Source of the DNA: an uncultured Blautia sp.
Lineage (GTDB): Bacteria > Bacillota > Clostridia > Lachnospirales > Lachnospiraceae
Direction: 5' to 3'
NCBI RefSeq assembly: GCF_934424005.1
Contig: NZ_CAKRXI010000041.1
Span: 1 to 23,376, forward strand
Length of the DNA: 23,376 nucleotides
In this document: in pieces, positions 7,572-15,672 of the stretch
How the letters are laid out: each line of letters starts with the position of its first letter
Numbering within the stretch: the stretch's first letter is position 1
The notes under the pieces: model-generated
What the model was told of the DNA's origin: nothing
The model's input: only the letters and a program-made list of their open reading frames with translations
Databases searched by the model: none
Program-made: the position numbers and the translations under genes

Positions 7572-10151
7572 ATGAAGACAAGGTGGTATAGAAAGAGTGG
7601 TATCAAAGGACTTCTGGTGCTGCTGACGGTATTTTTTATGGTAGCAGCCTGTGCGGGGGCCGGGGTATCCGTGATGATCATGAATACGGGTGTCCAGCCT
7701 TTGGACAGCAAGGATTATGTGGATTCCCAGAGCTTTACAGATAATGTGTATAATCTTTCTCATACGATCGTTAATGCGATTAATGAGCAGCATATTTTGG
7801 ATCAGGCGGATGATGAGGAATTGATTGATCTTAAGGAGCTGGACCGGGGAGATACACTGACACACAAAAACACATCGGGACTTGCGTACAGGGCAGGTGA
7901 CCTGTATGACTGGGCAAAAAGTTCATCCTGGGATTCAAGCACAAACGTTCTGATCTGCCGTCAGCCGGATGGCAGCGATTATTATATGTATTATAGAGAT
8001 TTTGCAGATAAGATTGCTACCGGGGAACTGAAATTTGTCTTTGGCAGTGATGAAGATGAGGGGACAGAGAATACAAAGAATATACTTTCCATGCTCTCCG
8101 GTAGAGAGTATACATATTATGGTTATGAAAATGATAACATAGGAATTCGCAATGATGGTGTGGAGTACGTTACAGATGCGGATGGAAATGTTGTCTATAC
8201 AGATGTGTACAATTATGAATCCAGTGGAAATAATGATGCACCTCTGAAAGAGGTATATAAGCCGGATGGAGCTGACAGCATCCTGGATGTTGTAAATAAT
8301 AATAAAGAATGGAAAGGAAATCTCAGCAAGGCATATCAGTATTTGTATGAAGCACTGGTACAGTACAGTGATGCTTCCTATGGTGAAAAAATCCTGAAAA
8401 CATATGCATCGGGAGCAACGAATGTCAACTATATGTACGCTGACACAAAGTCCGGTAAAGTATACACAAATATAAAAGATGTTACATCATCGAATTATCT
8501 GAAAACGCTGGATAAACTGACTTCCGGAGCCGGTCCGTTTATGCTGATCGCTCCTGATGCACAGGATTGTGTATTGGGTTTTTCCAATATTTCGGACTGG
8601 ACAGTATCTTACTGGCAGAATATGATCGAAAATACAGGACTTGCCGGAGAAAATTATCTCTATTTTGTTTCTGTGGATAAAGATTTTTCTGTGTTAGACA
8701 GGATCAAGCAGGAAAAACTCGTCTATGATAAATTTGAGCCGTGGCTGGTGCCGGTTATGGCTGGTTCTGTGCTGGCATTGATTCTGGCACTTGCAGGAGT
8801 TGTGATCCTGACGATAGGAGCCGGATGGAATAACGAGGATAAAAAAGTACATCTGAACTTTTTTGACAGATGCTACACGGAAATCGTAGCAGTAGTGGTA
8901 TTTATGATATGGCTGATGGGCACTTCTGTAATTGTTCAGGCAATGGATGACGAAGAAATGCGAATGGTCTGGAAGGCGATTGGATTTGGCGCTTTAGGAC
9001 TCTGGTTTGGAATATGGTTCCTGACCGGATGGCTCAGTCTGGTACGAAGGATCAAGGCGAGATCGCTCTGGAGAGACAGCCTGTTGAGGCATATCCTGCT
9101 ATTGGTAAGAAAATGCTTTTCGAAATGCAGTGATCTGCTTGTATTCCTTGGTGGCAATATGATCAGCAGAGTAAAAATAATTCTGTTATTTGGAATATTT
9201 GTATTTTTACAGTTTATGTTTACCGGAATGACAGTTGAGGGTGGTTCAGCGCTTTCGTTGCTTTTGATGATCGTAATGGACTGTGCAGTTCTTTATTATC
9301 TGATCAAAAAAGCCTGGGGAAGAGAGCAGATCATAGCTGGTCTGAAAAAAATCACGGATGGTGACCTTCAATACAAGATTCCAACAGAGAAGCTTTCTGG
9401 AGAACAGGAGATGGAAGCAGATTATATCAACCATATCGGTGAAGGCCTGGATGCAGCGGTAGAGAACAGCCTTAAAAATGAGCGCATGAAAACGGAACTG
9501 ATTACCAATGTTTCTCATGATATTAAGACTCCGCTTACTTCAATCATCAATTATGTAGATCTTTTGAAGCGTGAAAATCCGGAAGATCCGAAGATCAGGG
9601 GATATCTGGAAGTGCTGGAAAACAAGGCGCAGAGACTTAAAGTATTGACCGAGGATGTTGTAGAAGCATCTAAAGCCAGTACCGGCAATATTGCACTGGA
9701 AATGACAGATCTGAATTTTATTGAACTGGTACATCAGGTAATCGGTGAATTCGAAGAGAAATTTGAAGAAAGAAATCTGACGATGGTGGTTCATTTCGAT
9801 GAGGAAGAAGCAATCATCTGTGCCGATGGACGCAGACTATGGCGAGTACTTGAGAATGTTTTTGGAAATGTATCCAAATATGCGATGGAAAATACGAGAG
9901 TCTATGTAGACGTAAAAGTTGACCGACCGAATGTGCAGCTTTCTCTCAAAAATATCTCCGCACAGCCACTGAATATCTCGGCAGATGAACTGACGGAGCG
10001 GTTTATCCGGGGCGATGTTTCCCGAAACACCGAAGGCAGCGGCCTGGGCCTGTCAATCGCAAAAGATCTTGTACAGCTTCAGGGTGGAGAATTTAAACTG
10101 TATCTTGATGGAGATCTGTTTAAAGTGACGATTGAGTTTAAAATGAAATAA
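7572..10151 (+). CDS. Large membrane sensor histidine kinase
   Basis: An 859-residue kinase. A membrane segment at about 12-37 is followed by a 350-residue extracellular domain with no family I recognise, then a hydrophobic segment at about 393-416. Two more pairs of hydrophobic segments follow (roughly 437-490 and 530-585), which is unusual: most VanS-type kinases have two segments. The cytoplasmic part has a short linker (ITDGDLQYKIPTEKLSG, HAMP-like), the dimerisation helix with phospho-acceptor His649 in NVSHDIKTPLTSI, the N box LENVFGNVSKYA (about 760) and the G box GSGLGLSIAKDL (about 822). It signals to the response regulator just upstream. AGGAAAGGGGTATAA precedes the ATG. A terminator follows directly. 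Confidence 0.93.
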   Translation: MKTRWYRKSGIKGLLVLLTVFFMVAACAGAGVSVMIMNTGVQPLDSKDYVDSQSFTDNVYNLSHTIVNAINEQHILDQADDEELIDLKELDRGDTLTHKNTSGLAYRAGDLYDWAKSSSWDSSTNVLICRQPDGSDYYMYYRDFADKIATGELKFVFGSDEDEGTENTKNILSMLSGREYTYYGYENDNIGIRNDGVEYVTDADGNVVYTDVYNYESSGNNDAPLKEVYKPDGADSILDVVNNNKEWKGNLSKAYQYLYEALVQYSDASYGEKILKTYASGATNVNYMYADTKSGKVYTNIKDVTSSNYLKTLDKLTSGAGPFMLIAPDAQDCVLGFSNISDWTVSYWQNMIENTGLAGENYLYFVSVDKDFSVLDRIKQEKLVYDKFEPWLVPVMAGSVLALILALAGVVILTIGAGWNNEDKKVHLNFFDRCYTEIVAVVVFMIWLMGTSVIVQAMDDEEMRMVWKAIGFGALGLWFGIWFLTGWLSLVRRIKARSLWRDSLLRHILLLVRKCFSKCSDLLVFLGGNMISRVKIILLFGIFVFLQFMFTGMTVEGGSALSLLLMIVMDCAVLYYLIKKAWGREQIIAGLKKITDGDLQYKIPTEKLSGEQEMEADYINHIGEGLDAAVENSLKNERMKTELITNVSHDIKTPLTSIINYVDLLKRENPEDPKIRGYLEVLENKAQRLKVLTEDVVEASKASTGNIALEMTDLNFIELVHQVIGEFEEKFEERNLTMVVHFDEEEAIICADGRRLWRVLENVFGNVSKYAMENTRVYVDVKVDRPNVQLSLKNISAQPLNISADELTERFIRGDVSRNTEGSGLGLSIAKDLVQLQGGEFKLYLDGDLFKVTIEFKMK

Positions 10152-10154
10152 TGA

Positions 10155-10198
10155 CAAAAGACCTTGTCCTGAATGATGTCAGAATGAGGTCTTTTGTT
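10155..10198 (+). terminator. Terminator of the two-component operon
   Basis: An 11-bp stem, ACAAAAGACCT (10155-10165) with AGGTCTTTTGT (10188-10198), starts four bases after the kinase stop codon. The A/T-rich ends could let it work for feoA on the other strand too. Confidence 0.8.
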
Positions 10199-10322
10199 GA
10201 TTTTCAGATCAGCATATACTCCATACATGGACGGCTGCCGGAGATTGGACTCAGGGTGTTTATTTATTGTCTCCCAAAATTACAAATATTTCTACTCTTT
10301 ATTACCCTGTTTTCTCATTATC

Positions 10323-10535
10323 CTATACCTGTATCCGGTCTGCTACTTCATTTCCAACCGCCAGCCGGCGGTTATTGCTTCCGATGATCAGCCAGTCGCG
10401 GCATTTCTGAATAACCTGGATGGTGCTGCCTTCTTTGATGTCCATATTTCTCATAGTTTCAAGGATTTCCGGAACACCAAACATCCATTTTATGGTGCAG
10501 GTATCACCTGTGTTTGTCTGTGATAAAGCTTGCAT
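10323..10535 (-). CDS. Small FeoA-domain protein
   Basis: A 70-residue cytoplasmic protein with the SH3-like FeoA fold: an early GDTCTIKWMFG strand, an LETMRNMDIKEGSTIQVIQKC turn and a final LAVGNEVADRIQV strand. This is the length and pattern of stand-alone FeoA proteins, which assist the ferrous iron transporter FeoB. No feoB is in the window, so whether it works with FeoB is open. AAAGGAGGGA precedes the ATG at ideal spacing. Promoter elements lie at 10606-10635, and a direct repeat with an inverted repeat lies just upstream of them. Confidence 0.8.
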   Translation of the reverse strand: MQALSQTNTGDTCTIKWMFGVPEILETMRNMDIKEGSTIQVIQKCRDWLIIGSNNRRLAVGNEVADRIQV

Positions 10536-10605
10536 AAAAATCCCTCCTTTGGGGAAAAATAGAAATAGTTAGTGTCAGATAATTTAAGGGCTGTTTCTTA
10601 AATTT

Positions 10606-10635
10606 ATAATACAACTCAGAATGTATGTTCGTCAA
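10606..10635 (-). promoter_or_regulatory. Putative promoter of the feoA-like gene
   Basis: Minus-strand -35 TTGACG (10635-10630), 18-bp spacer, -10 TATTAT (10611-10606). Confidence 0.6.
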
Positions 10636-10665
10636 TTGGAACATCAGGTAGTCAATTCTGATGTT
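10631..10665. repeat. Direct and inverted repeats at the feoA promoter
   Basis: GTCAATT occurs at 10631-10637 and again at 10651-10657, exactly 20 bp apart. Overlapping it is an inverted repeat, AACATCAG (10640-10647) with CTGATGTT (10658-10665). The first copy covers the -35 element. This looks like a regulator binding site; the regulator is unknown. Confidence 0.5.
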
Positions 10666-10699
10666 GGATAGCATATACTGACGATAGATAGTGTGTACT

Positions 10700-10723
10700 A
10701 AATATGCAGAAGTATGCATATTT
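10700..10723. repeat. A/T-rich perfect hairpin between divergent promoters
   Basis: AAATATGCA (10700-10708) pairs perfectly with TGCATATTT (10715-10723) around a six-base loop. It sits in the spacer between feoA and metG promoters. Function unknown. Nothing else was seen from 10724 to 10820. Confidence 0.55.
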
Positions 10724-10820
10724 ATTGCGATTATCCATAAAGAGTTTATTGTCCTGGAAAATTGGGGCGAGATTGTTTCGGAAAGAGGGGATTACGGGGA
10801 TTTGCTGCCGAAATTCGCGG

Positions 10821-10849
10821 TTTACAAATATAGGCAAATATGCTACTAT
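10821..10849 (+). promoter_or_regulatory. Putative promoter of metG
   Basis: -35 TTTACA (10821-10826), 17-bp spacer, -10 TACTAT (10844-10849). The predicted start near 10856 puts a perfect hairpin, GCGGAAA/TTTCCGC at 10860-10879, at the very 5' end of the leader RNA. About 545 bases then separate the start from the metG ATG. Confidence 0.65.
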
Positions 10850-10894
10850 TTTTAAAGAAGCGGAAACATGAATTTCCGCAGAATATAAGAAAAC

Positions 10895-11326
10895 TCAACG
10901 AACAAGAGAGTACATTTGCTGACCACATTACAGAGAATTCCCCGGAGGAAAAACTTCTATTCTATGAAAAAAAGAATGGGAAGAGCGAAAATGATCGTTC
11001 GAATCCTGTGGCTGAGAGGGAAGTGCAGGTGCAGATGGAAGATGGCTTGGGAGAGGTGCAGTCGAGATGAGTATCGATGTCAATGAAGCAATCATATGAC
11101 ATGTTGGAAGTGAGATTTCAGTTACTGTTCAGACTGCAACAGGACCGCCTGTTATAGCGGAAGGGTATCAGGAAAATGGCAGATTATCAGATCATTACAA
11201 TAGTGGTCGGAGTATTCGTATGGAATCGTACCCGATAAGGTTTCTGACCGCGAGGCAGGAACGAACAGAAGTGGTAACACGGGCAGGACTCGTCTTCTCT
11301 ATATAGAATAGAGAGGGCGTTTTTTT
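10895..11326 (+). promoter_or_regulatory. T-box riboswitch, tRNA-Met specific, upstream of metG
   Basis: The three diagnostic parts can be read. Stem I base: CGAAC (10899-10903) pairs with GTTCG (10997-11001). Its internal loop has AGTA (10909-10912) opposite GAAA and the specifier codon ATG (10991-10993) followed by A, the layout seen in characterised T-boxes. Antiterminator: AGAAG (11267-11271), seven-base bulge TGGTAAC, ACGGG (11279-11283), loop, CTCGT, CTTCT (11294-11298). The bulge TGGT would pair with an ACCA tRNA end. Terminator: CGTCTTCTCTA (11291-11301) with TAGAGAGGGCG (11309-11319), then seven T, exclusive with the antiterminator. A stem III candidate is at 11207-11235. About 200 bases between stem I and stem III are unexplained. 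Specifier and downstream gene agree. Stem I base pairing is short, so exact outer limits are uncertain. Confidence 0.88.
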
Positions 11327-11400
11327 ATACTCTGGGAGCGGCGTGCTGCGCGGCAATCCGTAGGGTATCACTATGAAATATATATTCAGGAGGAGATAAA

Positions 11401-13359
11401 ATGGACAAGCAGAAGTATTATATTACAACCGCGATCGCTTATACATCCGGTAAACCGCATATCGGCAATACCTACGAGATCGTATTGGCAGATGCGATCG
11501 CACGCTACAAGAGACAGGAAGGATACGATGTATTTTTCCAGACAGGAACTGACGAGCATGGTCAGAAGATCGAGCTCAAAGCAGAAGAAGCAGGGATCAC
11601 ACCAAAGGAATTCGTAGATAACGTATCCGGCGAGATCAAGAGAATCTGGGATCTGATGAATACATCTTATGACAAATTCATCCGTACCACAGACGCTGAC
11701 CACGAAAAACAGGTTCAGAAGATCTTTAAGAAAATGTACGCAAAAGGAGATATCTACAAGGGACATTACGAAGGAATGTATTGTACACCTTGTGAATCCT
11801 TCTTTACAGAATCACAGCTTGTAGACGGTAAATGTCCGGACTGCGGACGTCCATGTGTTCCGGCAAAAGAAGAAGCATACTTCTTCAAAATGAGCAAATA
11901 TGCAAACCGTCTGATCGATTACATTAATACACATCCGGATTTCATTCAGCCGGAATCACGTAAAAACGAGATGATGAACAACTTCCTTCTTCCGGGACTT
12001 CAGGATCTCTGTGTATCCAGAACTTCCTTCAAATGGGGTATTCCGGTAGATTTCGATCCGAAACACGTTGTTTATGTATGGTTGGATGCTCTGACAAACT
12101 ATATCACAGGAATCGGATATGACTGCGACGGCGAAAGTTCCGAACAGTTCAACAAACTGTGGCCGGCAGACCTTCATCTGATCGGTAAAGATATCATCCG
12201 TTTCCATACTATTTACTGGCCTATCTTCCTGATGTCACTTGACCTGCCGCTTCCGAAACAGGTATTTGGACATCCGTGGCTGCTCCAGGGTGATGGAAAG
12301 ATGAGTAAATCCAAAGGAAACGTAATCTATGCGGATGAACTCGTAGATTTCTTTGGTGTAGATGCTGTCCGTTATTTCGTACTTCATGAAATGCCGTTCG
12401 AAAATGATGGTGTCATCACATGGGAACTGATGGTAGAGAGACTGAATTCCGAGCTTGCAAATACTCTCGGAAACCTTGTAAACCGTACCATTTCCATGTC
12501 CAACAAATACTTTGGAGGTCTTGTAGAAAACAAAGGTGTTGTTGAGCCGGTTGATGAGGATCTCAAAGCATTTGCACTGGCTGTTCCGGGCAAAGTTGCT
12601 GAGAAGATGGATAAACTGCGTGTTGCAGATGCAATGACAGAAGTCTTTACTCTGTTCAAACGTCTGAACAAATATATTGACGAAACTATGCCATGGGCTC
12701 TTGCAAAAGATGAAGCAAAGAAAGACCGTCTGGCAACAGTTCTCTACAATCTGGTCGAAGGAATCACAATGGGTGCAACTCTTCTGGAATCCTTCATGCC
12801 AGAAACAACAGAACGTATTCTTACACAGCTGAATGCAGAAAAACGTACTCTGGAAGATCTCAAGACCTTCGGACTCTATCCGTCAGGAAACAAAGTAACA
12901 GAAAAACCGGAGATCCTGTTTGCACGTCTTGACCTCAAAGAAGTGCTTGCAAAAGTAGAAGAACTTCATCCAAAGAAAGAAGAACCGGTTGAAGAGAAAA
13001 AAGAAGAAAATGTGATTGATATTGAAGCAAAACCAGAGATCACATTTGACGACTTTGGAAAACTTCAGTTTCAGGTTGGGGAGATCATTGCCTGCGAAGA
13101 AGTGAAGAAATCCCGTAAACTTCTCTGCTCTCAGGTCAAGATCGGAAGTCAGGTACGTCAGATCGTATCCGGAATCAAATCCCATTACAGTGCAGAAGAG
13201 ATGGTTGGAAAGAAAGTTATGGTCGTTACCAACCTGAAACCTGCTAAACTTGCAGGAATCCTCAGTGAAGGAATGATCCTCTGTGCAGAAGATGCAGACG
13301 GAAACCTGTCCCTGATGGTACCAGAGAAAGAAATGCCGGCAGGAGCAGAAATCTGCTGA
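11401..13359 (+). CDS. metG: Methionyl-tRNA synthetase
   Basis: A 652-residue class I aminoacyl-tRNA synthetase that joins methionine to tRNA-Met. Signature motifs are HIGN (20-23) and KMSKS (300-304). Between them is a zinc knuckle with two CxxC pairs (C128/C131 and CPDC at about 145-148). The anticodon-binding helical domain runs from about 355 to 510. A charged Glu/Lys linker follows, then a C-terminal Trbp111-like OB fold (about 548-652, FGKLQFQVGEIIACEEVKKS), used for dimerisation and tRNA binding in bacterial enzymes of this length. AGGAGGAGATAAA precedes the ATG. Its expression is predicted to be controlled by the tRNA-Met T-box upstream. Codon use looks like that of a highly expressed gene. 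Confidence 0.98.
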   Translation: MDKQKYYITTAIAYTSGKPHIGNTYEIVLADAIARYKRQEGYDVFFQTGTDEHGQKIELKAEEAGITPKEFVDNVSGEIKRIWDLMNTSYDKFIRTTDADHEKQVQKIFKKMYAKGDIYKGHYEGMYCTPCESFFTESQLVDGKCPDCGRPCVPAKEEAYFFKMSKYANRLIDYINTHPDFIQPESRKNEMMNNFLLPGLQDLCVSRTSFKWGIPVDFDPKHVVYVWLDALTNYITGIGYDCDGESSEQFNKLWPADLHLIGKDIIRFHTIYWPIFLMSLDLPLPKQVFGHPWLLQGDGKMSKSKGNVIYADELVDFFGVDAVRYFVLHEMPFENDGVITWELMVERLNSELANTLGNLVNRTISMSNKYFGGLVENKGVVEPVDEDLKAFALAVPGKVAEKMDKLRVADAMTEVFTLFKRLNKYIDETMPWALAKDEAKKDRLATVLYNLVEGITMGATLLESFMPETTERILTQLNAEKRTLEDLKTFGLYPSGNKVTEKPEILFARLDLKEVLAKVEELHPKKEEPVEEKKEENVIDIEAKPEITFDDFGKLQFQVGEIIACEEVKKSRKLLCSQVKIGSQVRQIVSGIKSHYSAEEMVGKKVMVVTNLKPAKLAGILSEGMILCAEDADGNLSLMVPEKEMPAGAEIC

Positions 13360-13425
13360 TAGCTGAATGATCGTATGATAAAGTTTTGCAGTGAATGTAA
13401 ATAAAATTACAGTAACTGAACTTAC

Positions 13426-13465
13426 AATCCCCTGTGTCTCGCGACAGCGAACATGGGGGATTTTT
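13426..13465 (+). terminator. Intrinsic terminator after metG
   Basis: A stem of about 12 bp: AATCCCC (13426-13432) with GGGGATT (13456-13462), extended by TGTGT/ACATG with G-U pairs, followed by T. Confidence 0.88.
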
Positions 13466-13529
13466 GCACAGTGTACGTTTGAGAAAAATACAAAGAAATT
13501 TAATTAGAACAAAAGATTTTGCATTGTAC

Positions 13530-13559
13530 TTGCGAAGTAATATGTTTTACGGGTATACT
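13530..13559 (+). promoter_or_regulatory. Putative promoter of the mo operon
   Basis: -35 TTGCGA (13530-13535), 18-bp spacer, -10 TATACT (13554-13559). The short leader that follows contains a GCAGAT/ATCTGC pair (13576-13581 with 13619-13624) closing a 37-base loop region; it does not match the molybdenum cofactor riboswitch as far as I can see. Confidence 0.6.
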
Positions 13560-13648
13560 GTAGACAATTGATATTGCAGATAACAGTCTGGCGTAAGAAC
13601 AGGCATGCGGCAAAAATAATCTGCGTAAGATTTCAGGAGGATAGAGCC

Positions 13649-14137
13649 ATGGAAAACGGTTTTACACATTTTGATCAGAATGGAAACGCTGTAATGGTTG
13701 ATGTTTCCGGGAAACGGGTTACTTTCAGGACTGCTCTGGCGACAGGATATATTTCCGTAGGACCGGAGATCATGGAAGCGGTAACCACAGGAAATATCAA
13801 AAAAGGCGATGTCCTTGGCGTAGCGAGAGTGGCTGGAATCATGGGCGTGAAAAAAACATCGGAACTGATTCCTATGTGCCATCCGCTTCCGATTCAGAAA
13901 TGTGCGATCGACTATGAACTGGATCAGGAAAAAAATCAGATTCATGTTTTCTGTACTGTTAAGATAGAGGGAAAGACAGGTGTGGAAATGGAGGCTCTGA
14001 CGGGAGTTCAGGTTACACTTCTGACAATTTATGATATGTGCAAAGCCATTGATAAGCATATGATCATGTCAGAAATTCATCTGATAGAAAAAACGGGAGG
14101 AAAAAGCGGAGATTTTCGTTTTGAAGAAGAAAAATGA
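13649..14137 (+). CDS. moaC: Cyclic pyranopterin monophosphate synthase MoaC
   Basis: A 162-residue enzyme that turns the MoaA product into cyclic pyranopterin monophosphate (precursor Z), the first step of molybdenum cofactor synthesis. Family motifs: [18 protein letters not shown] near the N-terminus, [31 protein letters not shown] in the middle (with the conserved MCHPL), and [27 protein letters not shown] near the end. The start at 13649 was chosen because AGGAGGATAGAGCC is directly upstream; an in-frame extension to 13568 has no ribosome binding site and no family similarity. Its last codons overlap the moaA start by four bases (ATGA), so the two are translationally coupled. Confidence 0.97.
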   Translation: MENGFTHFDQNGNAVMVDVSGKRVTFRTALATGYISVGPEIMEAVTTGNIKKGDVLGVARVAGIMGVKKTSELIPMCHPLPIQKCAIDYELDQEKNQIHVFCTVKIEGKTGVEMEALTGVQVTLLTIYDMCKAIDKHMIMSEIHLIEKTGGKSGDFRFEEEK

Positions 14138-15114
14138 TTGACCGTTGTGGTAGAAATATAGATTATCTTCGGATTTCCGTGACAGACCGCTGTAATCTTC
14201 GCTGTATCTATTGTATGCCGGAGGAGGGAATCCGGCTGACAGAGCGAGAAAAGATCTTACAGGAGCCGGAGATCATTCGCGTATGCAAAGTGATGGCAGA
14301 ACTTGGAATCACAAAAATTAAGCTTACTGGTGGAGAACCACTGGTGCGTCCACGGATTCCGGGGCTGATTCGTCAGATAAAGGAAATCTCAGGGATTGAG
14401 AAGGTCACACTGACGACAAATGGAATCCTTCTGAAAGATCAGATGCAGGATCTGGCAGATGCCGGGCTGGACAGTCTGAATATCAGTCTGGATACACTGG
14501 ATGAAGAATGCTTCTGTAAGATTACACGAAGAAATCTACTGGAAGAGACACTTGAAGGAATCCGGGAGGCAATGAAATATCCGGAAGTACAGTTAAAGAT
14601 CAATTGTGTTCCACTGGGATTGGAAGAACAGGATCTTTGTGGGATAGCAGAGTTTGCACGTAAAAATCCGGTTCATGTACGTTTTATTGAGATGATGCCG
14701 ATTGGATATGGAAGCTCCTTTACGGGGATGTCGCAGGAGAAAATTATGCTTCTGCTGGAGCAGAAATTTGGAAAAATGATTCCATATAATGGAAAACCGC
14801 TTGGAAATGGGCCATGTACGTATTATACTGTTGATGGATTTGAGGGAAAAATTGGGTTTATCAGCGCAATCAGCCATAAATTCTGCAGACAGTGCAATCG
14901 TATACGGCTTACGTCACAGGGATATCTGAAAACCTGTCTGCAGTATACGGCGGGCCGTGATCTGCGTGCCGTTCTCAGAAACGGAGGAACAGATGAGGAG
15001 CTGAAGGACAGGATCCGAGCCGCACTGGCAGAAAAACCGGATGGCCATCATTTCAGAGAAAAAGCAAAAGAAGACGATACAGAGAGCTTGTGCATGTCAC
15101 AGATAGGAGGATAA
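14134..15114 (+). CDS. moaA: GTP 3',8-cyclase MoaA (radical SAM)
   Basis: A 326-residue radical SAM enzyme that rearranges GTP in the first step of molybdenum cofactor synthesis. The N-terminal cluster binds SAM through C20, C24 and C27 ([15 protein letters not shown]). The second 4Fe-4S cluster, which binds GTP, is held by C251, C254 and C268 ([18 protein letters not shown]). The TGGEPL motif for SAM is present near residue 70. The chain ends in Gly-Gly, the conserved tail known to be needed for MoaA activity. Length fits the family. It overlaps moaC by four bases, and the next gene starts two bases after its stop. Confidence 0.98.
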   Translation: MIDRCGRNIDYLRISVTDRCNLRCIYCMPEEGIRLTEREKILQEPEIIRVCKVMAELGITKIKLTGGEPLVRPRIPGLIRQIKEISGIEKVTLTTNGILLKDQMQDLADAGLDSLNISLDTLDEECFCKITRRNLLEETLEGIREAMKYPEVQLKINCVPLGLEEQDLCGIAEFARKNPVHVRFIEMMPIGYGSSFTGMSQEKIMLLLEQKFGKMIPYNGKPLGNGPCTYYTVDGFEGKIGFISAISHKFCRQCNRIRLTSQGYLKTCLQYTAGRDLRAVLRNGGTDEELKDRIRAALAEKPDGHHFREKAKEDDTESLCMSQIGG

Positions 15115-15115
15115 T

Positions 15116-15607
15116 ATGAAACGCGCAGCAATTATAACAGCAAGTGATTCCGGATACAGGGGAGAACGGGAAGATTTAAGCGGGCCCGCGATCAAGGAGA
15201 TTCTGGAAAGAGAAGGATATGAAGTGATTTCCATGGATATCCTTCCGGATGATCAGGTAATGCTTGCAGGTAAATTGCAGGAAATAGCAGATTCAGAAAA
15301 AGCAGAATTGATCTTGACGACAGGTGGAACTGGTTTTTCTGAGAGGGATGTAACACCGGAAGCAACAGAAGAAGTCATTGAACGTAAGGTTCCGGGAATT
15401 CCGGAAGCAATCCGTGCCTACAGCATGACGATCACAAAGCGTGCAATGCTGAGCCGTGCAACTGCAGGAATTCGAGGAAAGACACTGATCATCAATCTGC
15501 CGGGAAGTCCAAAGGCAGTGCGGGAAAGTCTGGAATACATCATTGGTGCGCTGGGACATGGAATAGAGATCCTTACGGGCGAAGCCAGTAATTGTGCACG
15601 AAAATAA
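15116..15607 (+). CDS. mog: MogA/MoaB-family molybdopterin adenylyltransferase
   Basis: A 163-residue protein with the MoCF-binding fold. Motifs: ITASDSGYRGEREDLSGPAI at the start, LILTTGGTGFSERDVTPEAT in the centre (the molybdopterin-binding loop with the catalytic Asp), and LIINLPGSPKAVRESLEYI near the end. It activates molybdopterin by adenylation before metal insertion. MogA and MoaB names are both used for this size class and cannot be separated here. It is the third gene of the operon, starting two bases after moaA; ATAGGAGGATAAT serves as ribosome binding site. Confidence 0.93.
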   Translation: MKRAAIITASDSGYRGEREDLSGPAIKEILEREGYEVISMDILPDDQVMLAGKLQEIADSEKAELILTTGGTGFSERDVTPEATEEVIERKVPGIPEAIRAYSMTITKRAMLSRATAGIRGKTLIINLPGSPKAVRESLEYIIGALGHGIEILTGEASNCARK

Positions 15608-15627
15608 TAACATAGAAAAAATACAGA

Positions 15628-15648
15628 TGACCAGTCCAGGACTGGTCA
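15628..15648. repeat. Perfect 10-1-10 palindrome in the mo cluster
   Basis: TGACCAGTCC and GGACTGGTCA flank a single central A, giving a 21-bp perfect dyad between mog and the MOSC gene. There is no T tract, so it is not a normal terminator. It may be a protein binding site or an RNA processing hairpin. Confidence 0.75.
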
Positions 15649-15672
15649 ATTGTAATATAGGAGAATCTAATT

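Noticed and set aside
10151..10523. Plus-strand open frames after the histidine kinase
   Set aside because: They run through the terminator hairpin and opposite the FeoA-like gene, which has a better ribosome binding site and family match.
10840..11070. A 76-codon open frame on the plus strand
   Set aside because: It starts in front of the T-box leader RNA and covers stem I and the specifier loop. No ribosome binding site and no protein family resemblance.
13576..13624. Possible molybdenum cofactor riboswitch upstream of moaC
   Set aside because: Only one 6-bp pairing was seen and the conserved core of that riboswitch was not recognised.
13568..13648. Upstream in-frame extension of moaC
   Set aside because: No ribosome binding site at 13568, no family similarity in the added residues, and a clear AGGAGG precedes 13649.
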